64,000 nt of DNA, from positions 1-64,000 of the forward strand of contig RFNZ01000006.1 of the NCBI GenBank assembly GCA_009926935.1, written 5' to 3'. Positions within the stretch are counted from its first letter, which is position 1, and every line of letters begins with the position of its first letter. A model generated the notes under the pieces. That model was given only the letters and a program-made list of their open reading frames with translations. It did no database searches and had not been told where the DNA came from. A program made the position numbers and the translations under genes. Source of the stretch: Pseudomonadota bacterium (GTDB lineage: Bacteria; Pseudomonadota; Alphaproteobacteria; Micavibrionales; UBA1664). Below, one piece after another: positions 38,514-49,259 of this stretch.

Positions 38514-38831
38514 ATGGCCAACGCCGCAACCGACAACAACTTTGAAGCCGAAGTCCTGAAATCATCCGAACCTGTTCTTGTGGATTTCTGGGCGGAGTGG
38601 TGCGGCCCCTGCAAAATGCTCTCGCCGATTATCGATGAACTCGCAAACGACCTCAAAGGTCGCGTGAAAGTGGTTAAGGTCAACATCGATGAAAATCCGC
38701 ACACACCTACAAAATACGGCGTGCGCGGCATCCCGACCCTGATGCTCTTCAAAGGTGGTGCTTTGACAGCAACCAAGGTAGGCGCAATGCCAAAAGCACA
38801 GCTCACACAGTGGGTTGAATCGCAGATGTAA
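38514..38831 (+). CDS. trxA: Thioredoxin
   Basis: VDFWAEWCGPCKMLSPI. Confidence 0.97.
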   Translation: MANAATDNNFEAEVLKSSEPVLVDFWAEWCGPCKMLSPIIDELANDLKGRVKVVKVNIDENPHTPTKYGVRGIPTLMLFKGGALTATKVGAMPKAQLTQWVESQM

Positions 38832-39590
38832 TCAGTCTGATTTTTTGGGAAGCATGCCCGCTATCCACGCCGAGAGCGTGGCGGGCAGTGCTGCAAACAG
38901 CCAGACGGCAAAAGCCATAGGGGCAGGGAAGGCAATCCTTGCCCTGTTTTGCTGTAGCCCAAGGGCAATCGTTTTGGCAGCCTCCGGTGCATCCATCAGA
39001 AAAGGCATTTTAAAATTGTTTTTGGCAGTGATCCGGCTTTCAACAAAACCCGGACAGATAACGTTTACTTTAACGCCGTAAGGTGCCATAGCCCCGCGCA
39101 GCCCCTCGCCGTAAAGCTTCACAAAACCCTTGGATGCGCTGTAAGCCGGAGCGCCGGATAAGCCGCGATATCCGGCAAGCGAGGCAACAAGTGCCACCTG
39201 CCCGCAACCACGGGCCGCCATGCGCGGCAACACAGGATGAATGGTATGAAAAACGCCGTTTATGTTGACGGCAAACATATCTTCGGCCGCAGCAAAACTT
39301 TGGTCAGTCGCTGCTTTGGCACCACCGCCGCCTATACCGGCATTGGCAAAAAGGATATCGATAGGATGTCGGTTATCAAAATCATCAAGCCAGACACTCA
39401 TGCCCACCTTGTCGGCAACATCGATGACGCGCGCTTCAACAGCTGCACCCAATCCGCGGCAGGCGTCAGCCACAGCCTCAAGACGGCGCACATCCCGCCC
39501 TGTTATTCCCAAGGTAACTCCGGAAGCTGCATAGTACCTTGCGAGAGCTTCGCCAATACCGCTGCTGGCACCAGTGATGACGATATTCAT
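38832..39590 (-). CDS. SDR-family oxidoreductase
   Basis: ITGASSGIGEALARYYA; YSASKGFVKLY. Confidence 0.93.
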   Translation of the reverse strand: MNIVITGASSGIGEALARYYAASGVTLGITGRDVRRLEAVADACRGLGAAVEARVIDVADKVGMSVWLDDFDNRHPIDILFANAGIGGGGAKAATDQSFAAAEDMFAVNINGVFHTIHPVLPRMAARGCGQVALVASLAGYRGLSGAPAYSASKGFVKLYGEGLRGAMAPYGVKVNVICPGFVESRITAKNNFKMPFLMDAPEAAKTIALGLQQNRARIAFPAPMAFAVWLFAALPATLSAWIAGMLPKKSD

Positions 39591-40441
39591 GACGCAGCCT
39601 CAATAAGACCTGCAAGGGTAATGTATTGCTGAACCGTAACGTCCTCTGCCCTCAAAGTACCCTCTATGCCAGCCGCCTCAAAAAGCGGGGCGTACTCCTT
39701 AAGGCAGGAGCGCAGCATTTTCCGCCGCTGGCCAAAAGCCTGGGCAAGCAAACGCTCCATCGTGGCAAAAGGCACCGTATCCATCCGCGCCTTGGGGATA
39801 AACCTCACGACAGCGGAATGGATTTTGGGAGGCGGCGTAAACGCGGATGGCGGAAGTGTTTTCATGGATTTTGTCTGGCAGAGCCACTGAGCCATGACTG
39901 AAAGTCGCCCGTATGTTTTGGAATGCGGAGAAGCCACAATCCTGTCCGCAACCTCCTTCTGGAACATCAGGAGCATAAATTTTGCAGCCTCAGAACCGCG
40001 CGCATGGATACCCTTTAGAAGCTGTATCAAAAGCGGCGTCGCCACATTGTAAGGCAAATTGGCAATGACGGACCTGCACCCCTCCCGCCCAAACGCCAGA
40101 AGATCGATATCAAGCGCATCCCCCTCATGGACGAAAAGCCTACCGGCAGAAGCCTGCACGAGCGGCTGAAGGGCTTCAACGGCGCGGGCATCGTATTCAA
40201 CGGCATGGACATGGTCGGCATCGGCCATTAGCAGTGCCCTCGTAAGACCGCCAGGGCCCGGCCCCACCTCGATCACATCAAGGCCAGAGAGATCACCGTT
40301 CAGCCGCGCAATACTCGTGGTCAGGTTTAGATCGAGCAGGAAGTTTTGGCCAAGCGCCTTAGTAGCTGTAAGCCCTTGCGCCTGTATCACATCCCGCAAG
40401 GGTGGCAATGCGGCAATCGCGTTTTTATAGACGTCGTTCAA
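39587..40441 (-). CDS. rsmA: 16S rRNA dimethyladenosine transferase, probable TTG start
   Basis: KALGQNFLLDLNLT, EVGPGPGGLTRALL, VIANLPYNVATPLL; start inferred at TTG 40441 (MNDVYKNAI). Confidence 0.93.
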   Translation of the reverse strand: MNDVYKNAIAALPPLRDVIQAQGLTATKALGQNFLLDLNLTTSIARLNGDLSGLDVIEVGPGPGGLTRALLMADADHVHAVEYDARAVEALQPLVQASAGRLFVHEGDALDIDLLAFGREGCRSVIANLPYNVATPLLIQLLKGIHARGSEAAKFMLLMFQKEVADRIVASPHSKTYGRLSVMAQWLCQTKSMKTLPPSAFTPPPKIHSAVVRFIPKARMDTVPFATMERLLAQAFGQRRKMLRSCLKEYAPLFEAAGIEGTLRAEDVTVQQYITLAGLIEAAS

Positions 40442-41666
40442 TATAAGCGGCTCCAACAAGGTCGCGCAGATAGCGTTTCTGTAGCAAATCAAGCCGCTGT
40501 AACCCAAGCTTGCGCTCAATAGCGGAGTCGTTCGCCATCGGGCCCTTGGGATCGCTGCGGGCGCACACCATGCTGATGATAGCCTTATTGGCGGCATAGA
40601 TAGGCGCAGTCGCGCGACCGATATCAAATGAACCGAAGCGGGTTTTTTCGCTGTCCGTAAGCTCGCTGATCGATACCTGACGCTCCGCAAGTTTGTAGCG
40701 TTTGTCTGACGCCGCGACTTTAGTAATATCCACGCAGCCTGTGAGGTCCTTGGAGATACGCTCGGCCTCGGCCTTCATATCTCGATCACGAAGGCCAGTA
40801 CCATCAATCATCAGTTCACGAATGCTTAAAACGGCATCGCCCGCATCAGAGAGGGATTCAGCCGTACGCACATCACGCACATACAAAAGATAATATCCGT
40901 CTTCGCCTTTTATAGGGTCGCTGACTTTATCCTCTGGCAAAGCAGCAAGCGCTTTATCAAGAGCGGGTTCTAGCTGGCCTTCAGCAACCCAGCCCATCAT
41001 CCCGCCTTGCGCGGCACTCGCCGACTGGGATTGCTCGCGGGCGATCTGCGGGAAAGGCTTGCCTTTGCGGATTTGCGCGGCCAGTGTCTGCGCAAGAGCC
41101 CTGACCCGCGCATCGTCCGATGGCGCGGATACAGGGATAAATATTTCTGCCGCAAAATACTCGCGCTTACCTGAAGCGGCCTGCATGCGTGATTTTTCAG
41201 CAGCAATTTCGGAGGGGCCAATCACAACCCGAGGGCGCAATACCTGCTGAATAACTTTGCCCCATCCGAGCTGGGCGCGTATCTGGCGCTCGATCGAGGA
41301 AAGACGGATACCCTGTTTTTTCAAAATCCCTTTAAATTGCTCGACCGTCATTTTATTGCCTTCGGCAATTTTTTTAAAACCACCCTCGACTTCCTCATCG
41401 GTAACGACAACACCCTGTCTTTTGGACTCCTGTATCTGGATGGTTTCAGCAATCAAGCCCTCAAGAACCTGGGTTTTAACGCGCTCCATCATCTCGCTGC
41501 TGGGTGCCTTGCCAGATGATTTAAGCAGCATTTCAGCGCGGTCTTTGAGGTCTGTTGTCGTCACGATGTCCTGGTTAACGACTGCCGCAATACTCTCCTT
41601 GCGCTGCTCCGCCATGACAGGGAACGCAAAAAAAACCAAAACCAGCAGTAAAGAGAAACCACGCAT
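40425..41666 (-). CDS. surA: SurA-like peptidylprolyl isomerase
   Basis: Signal peptide; SurA_N-like region, parvulin domain (GGMMGWVAEGQLEPALDKAL); adjacent to rsmA. Confidence 0.88.
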   Translation of the reverse strand: MRGFSLLLVLVFFAFPVMAEQRKESIAAVVNQDIVTTTDLKDRAEMLLKSSGKAPSSEMMERVKTQVLEGLIAETIQIQESKRQGVVVTDEEVEGGFKKIAEGNKMTVEQFKGILKKQGIRLSSIERQIRAQLGWGKVIQQVLRPRVVIGPSEIAAEKSRMQAASGKREYFAAEIFIPVSAPSDDARVRALAQTLAAQIRKGKPFPQIAREQSQSASAAQGGMMGWVAEGQLEPALDKALAALPEDKVSDPIKGEDGYYLLYVRDVRTAESLSDAGDAVLSIRELMIDGTGLRDRDMKAEAERISKDLTGCVDITKVAASDKRYKLAERQVSISELTDSEKTRFGSFDIGRATAPIYAANKAIISMVCARSDPKGPMANDSAIERKLGLQRLDLLQKRYLRDLVGAAYIERRL

Positions 41667-42634
41667 TACGTCGCCTTTTGTTGTGCGGCAGGGCCGCCTT
41701 CATGGTAACGGGCAAGGGCTTGCGGCAAAACAGCTTCAAGCGACACGGGGGCTATACCAAGATCCGGAAGGCCATAAGAGCCGCTAGCCACAATATTATC
41801 TGTTTTCAGGCTGCGCACCTGATCAACCGTCAAAGGCGGTACAGGCAAAAGCTGTAAAAAAAACGCCTTGAGGGTTGCAATCGCAAACGGCACCGGCACA
41901 AGGGGGCGCGGCTGCCGCGTATAACCAAACATCATTTCAAGAAGCTCTTTAAAGCTGTGGATGGCCGGCCCACCAAGCTCATAAATCCGCCCTTCAGGAT
42001 TATGAACGCCGGATACAGGCAAATTAGCTGCCGCAAAAACCGCCTTTGCTACATCGCCAACATAGACAGGCTGAAACTTGGTTTTACCGCCGCCAATCAG
42101 CGGCAGGGCCGGGGCCACACGTGCCATTTGGGCAAATCGGCCGAAAAATCCGTCCTCGGCCCCAAAAATAATGGAGGGGCGCAAAATACTCGCCTTGGGG
42201 AAAGCCGCCAGAACCGCCTTTTCACCCGCACGTTTTGTCTGCGCATAAACCGACTGGCTGCGGTCACAACCAAGAGCACTCACAAGGACAAACCGGCCAA
42301 CACCAGCACGGGCACTGTAGGATGCCACGCTGGCAGGGTAATCCACGTGCACCCGCTCAAATCCCTTGCGGGAGGCATGGAGAGCACCGGGCAGATAAAC
42401 CACGGCATCAGCGCCTTTAATGGCAACCTCGATCCCGCTAGGATCAGAAATAGCGGCTTGCATGGCAACGACCTGCCCCACATCGCCATATACCTTCAAA
42501 AAATAGGCTTTTTTTGCACTGCGGCTAACAGCCCTTACAACCCATCCAGCATCCGCAAAAGCGCGGACAACATGGCGTCCAAGGTATCCGGTAGCTCCAA
42601 AAATGGTAACGATCTTCTGTTGCATATCTTCCAT
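41666..42634 (-). CDS. Complex I NDUFA9-like NAD(P)-binding protein
   Basis: IVTIFGATGYLGRHVVRAFADAGWVVRAVSR; GKTKFQPVYVGDVAKAV; start 42634 or 42625. Confidence 0.85.
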   Translation of the reverse strand: MEDMQQKIVTIFGATGYLGRHVVRAFADAGWVVRAVSRSAKKAYFLKVYGDVGQVVAMQAAISDPSGIEVAIKGADAVVYLPGALHASRKGFERVHVDYPASVASYSARAGVGRFVLVSALGCDRSQSVYAQTKRAGEKAVLAAFPKASILRPSIIFGAEDGFFGRFAQMARVAPALPLIGGGKTKFQPVYVGDVAKAVFAAANLPVSGVHNPEGRIYELGGPAIHSFKELLEMMFGYTRQPRPLVPVPFAIATLKAFFLQLLPVPPLTVDQVRSLKTDNIVASGSYGLPDLGIAPVSLEAVLPQALARYHEGGPAAQQKAT

Positions 42635-42676
42635 AAACTTGACGGCACCGGCAAGAATGATGCGATATAGAAAAAA

Positions 42677-43447
42677 ATGCAAGCGATAGGGAGCAAGATG
42701 CCTACAAAACCAGCGACTTACACCTGTGGCGATCTCGGTATCATCTGGCCGGATGGGCGAGCCCCCCGGATTGAGGATGCAACACTGCGCCGCATTTATA
42801 ACCATGTTTTCTTGCCTGCCCTGAAGGCCGATATCGTGCGGCTTCATACGGTCATGGTCAAATCCCTGCAGCCAATAGGCGGGCCGGATTTCAATCAATA
42901 TCTCGGCGGCCTTGGCACCTTTAAGGCATCTATCGGCAGGACATCCATCCCCGACATCGATCAAATTGAAGCAGCTCTAAGAGAATTGCATAAAAAATTT
43001 CTGGCTGGAAAAGTCCGTGATTTTGGCTGGGATATCATGGATATTACCCAAGGCCGGAAAGCGCGTGAAGTCGCTTGCGACAACGCTGATTTTCTAGAAA
43101 CACGCTACCGCTGCATTGGCTTTGATACGAGCGACGCACTCAAAGAAATCGGTGCCTTGATGGTGTCCGAAAAAGGTCGCGCAGCACTGTACATTGCAAC
43201 CATGCAGGGCCGCGGCCCTCTGAAGGACCTGCTCACGGTTGAGTGGCCCAATGACCGACGGAGCACAGATATCGCGCAGCTGCGGGAACGTATGTACGAA
43301 TGCACGGCCCAACTTAAAATGGCGCAAGGCATCGCTCACGCAAAAGCACATGGGCAGGCCGTTCCCGGCACGGATGACGCTGATAGTGGCCAACGCACCC
43401 CGGGTATCCGCCTGGTCGCGGGTACACAGGTACATCGTGCAGCCTAA
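42677..43447 (+). CDS. Hypothetical protein
   Basis: 256-aa ORF, no recognised family. Confidence 0.55.
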   Translation: MQAIGSKMPTKPATYTCGDLGIIWPDGRAPRIEDATLRRIYNHVFLPALKADIVRLHTVMVKSLQPIGGPDFNQYLGGLGTFKASIGRTSIPDIDQIEAALRELHKKFLAGKVRDFGWDIMDITQGRKAREVACDNADFLETRYRCIGFDTSDALKEIGALMVSEKGRAALYIATMQGRGPLKDLLTVEWPNDRRSTDIAQLRERMYECTAQLKMAQGIAHAKAHGQAVPGTDDADSGQRTPGIRLVAGTQVHRAA

Positions 43448-45624
43448 CTACCGACAGTCACAAAACTATCAAGTACACGCTTGATACCAAGCCCGTCGAA
43501 TTTGACGTCCAGCTTGTTGCCATCGATGTTGATAACGCTACCACCCCCGAATTTTTCGTGGAACACGCGTGTGCCGACGGCAATACCAGCCGCGCTTTTG
43601 CGAGGGGTTACAACGGCAGGTTTATAGGCTTCGGGCTTTACGCCGGATGAATCCCAATGCACGGATCGTCCGCCGCCATAAAGCCCTATATCGGATGACA
43701 CCTCAATATGGTCATCAGGCAGCTCCTCGATAAACCGCGAAGCGATCGCCGATGTCCAGTTGCCGTAAATGCGTCTATTACCCGCGTGACTGATAAACGC
43801 ACGTTTTTTGGCGCGTGTAATGCCTACGTAAGCAAGCCGCCGTTCTTCCTCAAGGCCGGCAGCACCATTCTCATCCATGCTGCGTTGGGAGGGGAATAAC
43901 CCTTCCTCCCACCCTGGCAGGAATACCGTATCAAACTCAAGCCCCTTGGCACCGTGAAGCGTCATCAGCGTCACTTTAGGTTCGTTCGACGTCTCGGCAT
44001 TTTCCATGACGAGCGACACGTGTTCTAAAAACGCGGGCAGGCTCTCGAACTCCGCCATCGCCGACACAAGCTCGCGCAGGTTTTCAACACGGCCCTGCGC
44101 ATCGGGCGTTTTTTCCGCCTGCCACATCGCGATATAACCTGAATCTTCTAAAATAGTATTCGCCAGCTGCGGATGTGAAGTAACACCGATTTGCGCACGC
44201 CAGCCTGCAAATTCATTCATAAGCCCGCGTAAGGTTTCCTTGACCTTGCCGCGTAATTCATCTGTTTCAAGCAACTGTAAAATAGCCGCCTGCAAGGGGA
44301 TACCCGCCATGCGTGCATGGGCATAAAGCCGTTCGACCGTTGTATCGCCAAGGCCACGCTTGGGCGTATTGATAATGCGTTCAAGCGCAAGATCATCCGA
44401 TGGCTGCGCAACCACGCGTAAGTAAGCCAGAGCATCGCGTATTTCAGCCCTCTCATAAAAACGCGGGCCGCCCACAACACGGTAGGGGATATTCAGTTTT
44501 AGAAACCTGTCTTCAAATTCCCGCATCTGGAAACCGGCGCGCACCAAAACGGCAATGCCGTCATGCGCAACCCCGCCTTTGTGCAGCATATCGATTTTTT
44601 CGGCGACCCAGCGTGCCTCGGCCTCCCCATCCCAAAGGGCATGGATGGATACTTTGTCGCCCGCGCCCTTGTCGCTCCACAGCGTCTTGCCGAGGCGATT
44701 GGCATTATTGGCAATCACGCCGCCTGCAGCCGCCAAAATATTCCCCGTACTGCGGTAATTCTGCTCAAGGCGGATGATTTTAGCACCCGGAAAATCCTGG
44801 CTAAAACGCAATATGTTGCCTATCTCAGCCCCGCGCCATCCGTATATCGATTGGTCGTCGTCACCAACGCAGCAAATGTTGTTTGCCCCCTGCGCCAGCA
44901 AACGCAGCCACAGATACTGCGCGACGTTCGTATCCTGATATTCATCAACCATGATGTATTTGAAACGCTTGTGATACTGCTGCAATACGGCAGCGTTTTT
45001 AGGGTCACGCAAAATGGTAATGACATGCAAAAGCAGATCCCCGAAATCACAGGTATTCAGCATTTTAAGGCGGTCCTGATACTGGCGGTAAAGCAGCAGA
45101 GCCTTATCCCCCGCCTCACCCGCACTAACTTGCTCGGGCGTTAGCCCCTTGTCTTTCCAGCGGCTGATATTGGCAGCCAATGCCTTTGGCGGGTTCTTTT
45201 TGACATCAATACCGGTGCTTTCCATCAGCTGTTTTAAAACGCGGATCTGGTCATCCTCATCGATGATCGTAAAACTGCTATTAAGTCCGACCAAATCCGC
45301 ATTCGCACGCAGCATACGCGCACAAATGGCATGGAAGGTACCAAGCCACCAGCCTTCAACAGGTTGCCCGCCCAGCGCCGCTGAAACACGGGTCTTCATT
45401 TCCTGCGCAGCCTTGTTGGTGAACGTAACTGCCAGTATCTGCGATGGCCACGCCCGCCCTGTGGAAAGGATATGCGCGAGGCGCGTGGTCAGCACCCGCG
45501 TTTTGCCGGTACCAGCACCAGCCAACACCAAAACAGGGCCCTCAAGCGCCTCCACAGCTTCGCGCTGCGGGAGGTTAAGGCCCTGCATATAAAGCGGTTC
45601 GTTCGTTACGGTTTGCGGCATCAT
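43444..45624 (-). CDS. uvrD: UvrD/PcrA-family ATP-dependent DNA helicase
   Basis: LVLAGAGTGKTRVLTTRLA; VDEYQDTNVAQY; GDDDQSIYGWRGA; TLHGAKGLEFDTVF. Confidence 0.95.
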   Translation of the reverse strand: MMPQTVTNEPLYMQGLNLPQREAVEALEGPVLVLAGAGTGKTRVLTTRLAHILSTGRAWPSQILAVTFTNKAAQEMKTRVSAALGGQPVEGWWLGTFHAICARMLRANADLVGLNSSFTIIDEDDQIRVLKQLMESTGIDVKKNPPKALAANISRWKDKGLTPEQVSAGEAGDKALLLYRQYQDRLKMLNTCDFGDLLLHVITILRDPKNAAVLQQYHKRFKYIMVDEYQDTNVAQYLWLRLLAQGANNICCVGDDDQSIYGWRGAEIGNILRFSQDFPGAKIIRLEQNYRSTGNILAAAGGVIANNANRLGKTLWSDKGAGDKVSIHALWDGEAEARWVAEKIDMLHKGGVAHDGIAVLVRAGFQMREFEDRFLKLNIPYRVVGGPRFYERAEIRDALAYLRVVAQPSDDLALERIINTPKRGLGDTTVERLYAHARMAGIPLQAAILQLLETDELRGKVKETLRGLMNEFAGWRAQIGVTSHPQLANTILEDSGYIAMWQAEKTPDAQGRVENLRELVSAMAEFESLPAFLEHVSLVMENAETSNEPKVTLMTLHGAKGLEFDTVFLPGWEEGLFPSQRSMDENGAAGLEEERRLAYVGITRAKKRAFISHAGNRRIYGNWTSAIASRFIEELPDDHIEVSSDIGLYGGGRSVHWDSSGVKPEAYKPAVVTPRKSAAGIAVGTRVFHEKFGGGSVINIDGNKLDVKFDGLGIKRVLDSFVTVGS

Positions 45625-45633
45625 GGCAGGATA

Positions 45634-46375
45634 CTAAAGCGATTCCAGAAACTTGCACCCCGCAAATACAAAAGCCAGCACAAAACTGGCATATAAAAGC
45701 GCCTTCTGGACTTGGGGTGACATAGTACCCAATTTTTTAAGCACGATACCGCCGACATACCCGCCGATAAGCGCCCCTACGGACCACGGTATCCAGATGG
45801 CGGCCACAAGGTTGCCGTGCAGAAAGTGCATGGCAACAGCCGTAAGCACCAATAAAAATTCAACAAACCGCGCCTGTATTTTAACGAACGCGATTTGCAA
45901 GTCTTCAGGGTACTTGAGGCGCAATAAAGCCACCAGCAATATACCGATGCCAGCGCCAAACACGCCTGCATAAACCCCCGTTGCAAACGATACGGCATGG
46001 AACGATTTGGGGCTAACCATGGCCGCCAGTTTTGGGGCATAGAACGCAAAACAAAATAGCCATGCAAACGGCAGGAAAGAGCCACATCTGGCTCAAATCT
46101 GCAATCAACGATGCGCCAATCGCGGTACCAATGAAAGCAGTCACCGAAAGCTTCAGACAGTCCTTATAGGCAATCTGTTTATGCGTTGAAATAGTGGACC
46201 CGATGCTGCGGAAAAACGACCCTACTTTGGCATTGCCGATAATGACCCCGAACGATGCCGCAGGAAACAATACCTGCATAAGCGGAATGGTAAAAAACAT
46301 CGTACCGCCAAAAACAACGGCGAATACGCCAAGGATAAATCCGGCAGGGACTAGCAGGAGTGAATTAACGTCCAA
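45634..46375 (-). pseudogene. TauE/SafE (TSUP) permease split into two frames
   Basis: ORFs 46013-46375 and 45634-46020 look like N and C halves of one about 250-aa permease, overlapping by 8 bp in different frames. Confidence 0.6.
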
Positions 46376-47663
46376 CGATCTGGCCTTTTGTGTATTTCAC
46401 ACACCCGCCAACGATGGTCGTAACCGCACGGCCCGTCAGTTTTTTACCGTCAAAGACGCAGTTTTTGCCTTTGGACAGTGACTTTTTAGCATCGACAACC
46501 CACACGGCCTTGGTATCAAAAATCGCGATATCGGCATCAGCGCCTACACTCAGCGTGCCTTTGTTGATACGCACAATTTTGGCGGGCTCGACAGTCATTT
46601 TGGAGATACCTTTGGAAAGCGGGATGTGCCCCGCCTCGACCAGATAGGTGTTCATCACGGCAAAGCTTGTTTCAAGCCCTGTGGACCCAAACGCCGCATC
46701 AATAAACGGCTCCAGCTTCTCCGGCTCGATATGCGGCGCATGGTCGGTTGTAAACGCATCGAACGTATCGTCCTTGATACCCGCGATAATCGCATCAATA
46801 TGATCACGGCTACGCAGCGGTGGATACATTTTGGCATTCGTGTTGTAGCCGATGCATTCCTCGTCCGAGAGGGCAAAATGCTGTACCGATACCTCGGCAG
46901 TTACATTTTTTGCACCCGCTTTTTTGGCGGCCCTGATAGCATCTGTCGCACCCTTGGTGGAGTTGTGCAGCAAATGAAGCCGCGCACCTGACATATTGGC
47001 CAGCATGATATTTTTTTGCACAGCGAGGTCTTCAGCTGCCGCAGGCGTACCAGGCAAACCAAGCTGCGTTGAAACCCAACCTTCGTGCATCACGCCGCCA
47101 TCCGTCAGGTTGTTTACCTCGCAGTGGCTCATGAGCAAAATATCGCAGGTTTTCGTGTATTGGAACGCGCGACGAAGCAAACCTTCGTCCTGCACGTCAA
47201 CGCCGTCATCCGTCACGGCAACGGCGCCTGCGTTTTTGAGTTCGTTGATTTCGGCCAGCTCGTGCCCCGCCTCACCCTTTGTGATGGCCCCAGTCGGGTA
47301 GACATTCACAAGATCAAGCTCGCGTGCGCGCTTGATAACAAATTCAATAACAGTCTGGTTATCAGCCACGGGGCGCGTATTGGGCATGGCCACAATACTG
47401 GTAACACCGCCCGCAAGCGCGGCCCACGATGCTGTTTCAATCGTCTCTTTATCTTCGCGCCCCGGCTCACGGACATGCACCTGCAAATCAATTAAACCCG
47501 GCGTCACAACGAGACCTTTGGCATCGATCGTCTCATCGGCTTTATCGGTAATAGCTTTGGCGACTTTGGCGATTTTCCCATCAATGACCAGCACATCCGC
47601 TGGCCCGTCAATCTTATTGGCGGGGTCTATGACATGGCCGTTTTTGATGAGCAGTGATGTCAT
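46365..47663 (-). CDS. pyrC: Dihydroorotase
   Basis: GLVVTPGLIDLQVHVREPGREDKETIETAS; TDHAPH; start at MTSLLIKNGH. Confidence 0.95.
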   Translation of the reverse strand: MTSLLIKNGHVIDPANKIDGPADVLVIDGKIAKVAKAITDKADETIDAKGLVVTPGLIDLQVHVREPGREDKETIETASWAALAGGVTSIVAMPNTRPVADNQTVIEFVIKRARELDLVNVYPTGAITKGEAGHELAEINELKNAGAVAVTDDGVDVQDEGLLRRAFQYTKTCDILLMSHCEVNNLTDGGVMHEGWVSTQLGLPGTPAAAEDLAVQKNIMLANMSGARLHLLHNSTKGATDAIRAAKKAGAKNVTAEVSVQHFALSDEECIGYNTNAKMYPPLRSRDHIDAIIAGIKDDTFDAFTTDHAPHIEPEKLEPFIDAAFGSTGLETSFAVMNTYLVEAGHIPLSKGISKMTVEPAKIVRINKGTLSVGADADIAIFDTKAVWVVDAKKSLSKGKNCVFDGKKLTGRAVTTIVGGCVKYTKGQIVGR

Positions 47664-48655
47664 TTGCGTACCATCACTTTCTTTTTTCCGTCCATGCGGT
47701 TGGCCATCAGCCACAGCAATGTTTTGCGCACAGCCATGCCGTTTTCAACCTGCTTTAGGATGTGCGAGCGTTCATCGACAGAAACCAAAGCCGAGTGCAC
47801 GTCGATATCGCGGCGCACAGGGCCGGGGTGCATCAAGATCACGTCTTTCTTGGCCATATCAAGGCGCTTTTTGCTGATGCCGTACATTTTTGAATATTCA
47901 CGAAGCGACGGGATGAAGCCACCCGCCCCGCGCTCTTCCTGTACACGCAAAGCATACACGACATCGGCGCCGCTCAGTGCGTCTTCAACCTTGTGATGCA
48001 CGGTGAGGCCGAAATTTTCGACGCCTGACGGAATAAACGTCTCAGGCGCCGCCACGCGCACCGTGGCATTCAGTTTTTTGAGTATCCTGACAAGCGACCC
48101 GAACACGCGGGAATGCATGATGTCGCCGACAATCGCGACCGTTTTGCCCTTAAGGGTTTTACCTCCGCAATGGTCAAGAATCGTTAGGGCATCCAGCAGG
48201 GCCTGCGTCGGGTGTTCGTGCCAGCCGTCACCCGCGTTGATGATGCTGGCGTTCACATGGCGCGAGAGCATTTCAGGTACGCCCGATTCCTTGGAACGTA
48301 CGACGATGACTTTGAGGTTATAGGCATCAAGCGTTTCAGCCGTATCAAGGAAGCTCTCACCTTTTTTGGTGGAGCTGGCAGCCGAGCCCACATTGCTCGT
48401 ATCCATTGAAAGTTGCTTGGCCGAGAGGTCAAAACTCGACATGGTGCGCGTCGATGCCTCGAAAAAGGCGTTGACCATGCTGCACCCTTTATTGAACGAG
48501 AACTTGTAGGTCTGGTGAGCACGGAAAGCGCGAGCAATATCGAAAATCGTATCAAGGTCGGAAAGGGAAACCTGATCAATCGAGTGCAAATCGAAAAAAC
48601 CGACATCGCGACCAGCGCGGATTTCAATAAGGGCTTTTTCGGTTGGATCGGTCAT
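47660..48655 (-). CDS. pyrB: Aspartate carbamoyltransferase catalytic subunit
   Basis: FFEASTRTMSSF; HPTQALLDALTI; MHPGPVRRDIDV; 4-bp overlap with pyrC. Confidence 0.95.
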   Translation of the reverse strand: MTDPTEKALIEIRAGRDVGFFDLHSIDQVSLSDLDTIFDIARAFRAHQTYKFSFNKGCSMVNAFFEASTRTMSSFDLSAKQLSMDTSNVGSAASSTKKGESFLDTAETLDAYNLKVIVVRSKESGVPEMLSRHVNASIINAGDGWHEHPTQALLDALTILDHCGGKTLKGKTVAIVGDIMHSRVFGSLVRILKKLNATVRVAAPETFIPSGVENFGLTVHHKVEDALSGADVVYALRVQEERGAGGFIPSLREYSKMYGISKKRLDMAKKDVILMHPGPVRRDIDVHSALVSVDERSHILKQVENGMAVRKTLLWLMANRMDGKKKVMVRK

Positions 48656-48770
48656 GAGGCGACATATTGTCAAAAAAGCCCGTGCGCCGCAACGCCCCCT
48701 TTCCCAATCCCCCCTTTTTTATGATAGTCTTTTAACGGCAGCGGCTCCCGTTGACATATTCGAGGCTATT

Positions 48771-49259
48771 TTGGACAAGCAAGAACTTCTTTACCTGTCG
48801 ATCGGTGTAGGGCTCACGAGCTTTTTTGCGATACTGGCCATACTTTCGTCCGGCAAAAAAACTGTCTTCAAGAAAAAGGGGCAGCTTTTATTGGTAAACG
48901 AGCTGCGCTTTTTAACGGCAGCCCTGCTAGCCTTGCCAACCGACAGCATTATGACTTTCAAAGTCCGCCTTCTTGATCTTGTCGCATGCAAAAGCGCCAC
49001 GAGCGGCAAAAACATGGATAGGGAACTGGCGGATTACAGCGTAGATTTCGTTATAGTCGACCGCAATACATCCGAGCCGAAGCTCTGCATCGAGATGCTC
49101 ATGGAAGGCCGCGATACATCGGGTGAGGCCATGATAGCCCGTGCCCTCAGAAAATCAGGCATACCGCATTTAAAACTGCCGCTTGTGCGTTATTACGACC
49201 CCATCCGCCTGCGCCAGCTTTTCACAGGCGCCATGAGCGAGCAGGCCCAAAAAGACTAA
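48771..49259 (+). CDS. Membrane-anchored DUF2726-like protein
   Basis: N-terminal TM, VDFVIVDRNTSEPKLCIEMLM nuclease-like core; start uncertain (TTG 48771 after GAGG, or ORF start 48654). Confidence 0.5.
   Translation: MDKQELLYLSIGVGLTSFFAILAILSSGKKTVFKKKGQLLLVNELRFLTAALLALPTDSIMTFKVRLLDLVACKSATSGKNMDRELADYSVDFVIVDRNTSEPKLCIEMLMEGRDTSGEAMIARALRKSGIPHLKLPLVRYYDPIRLRQLFTGAMSEQAQKD

Noticed and set aside
48721-48770. TTGACATATTCGAGG as another member of the TTTACAT-N3-ATGTAAA palindrome set
   Set aside because: Only the left half-site matches; the right half (CGAGGCT) does not
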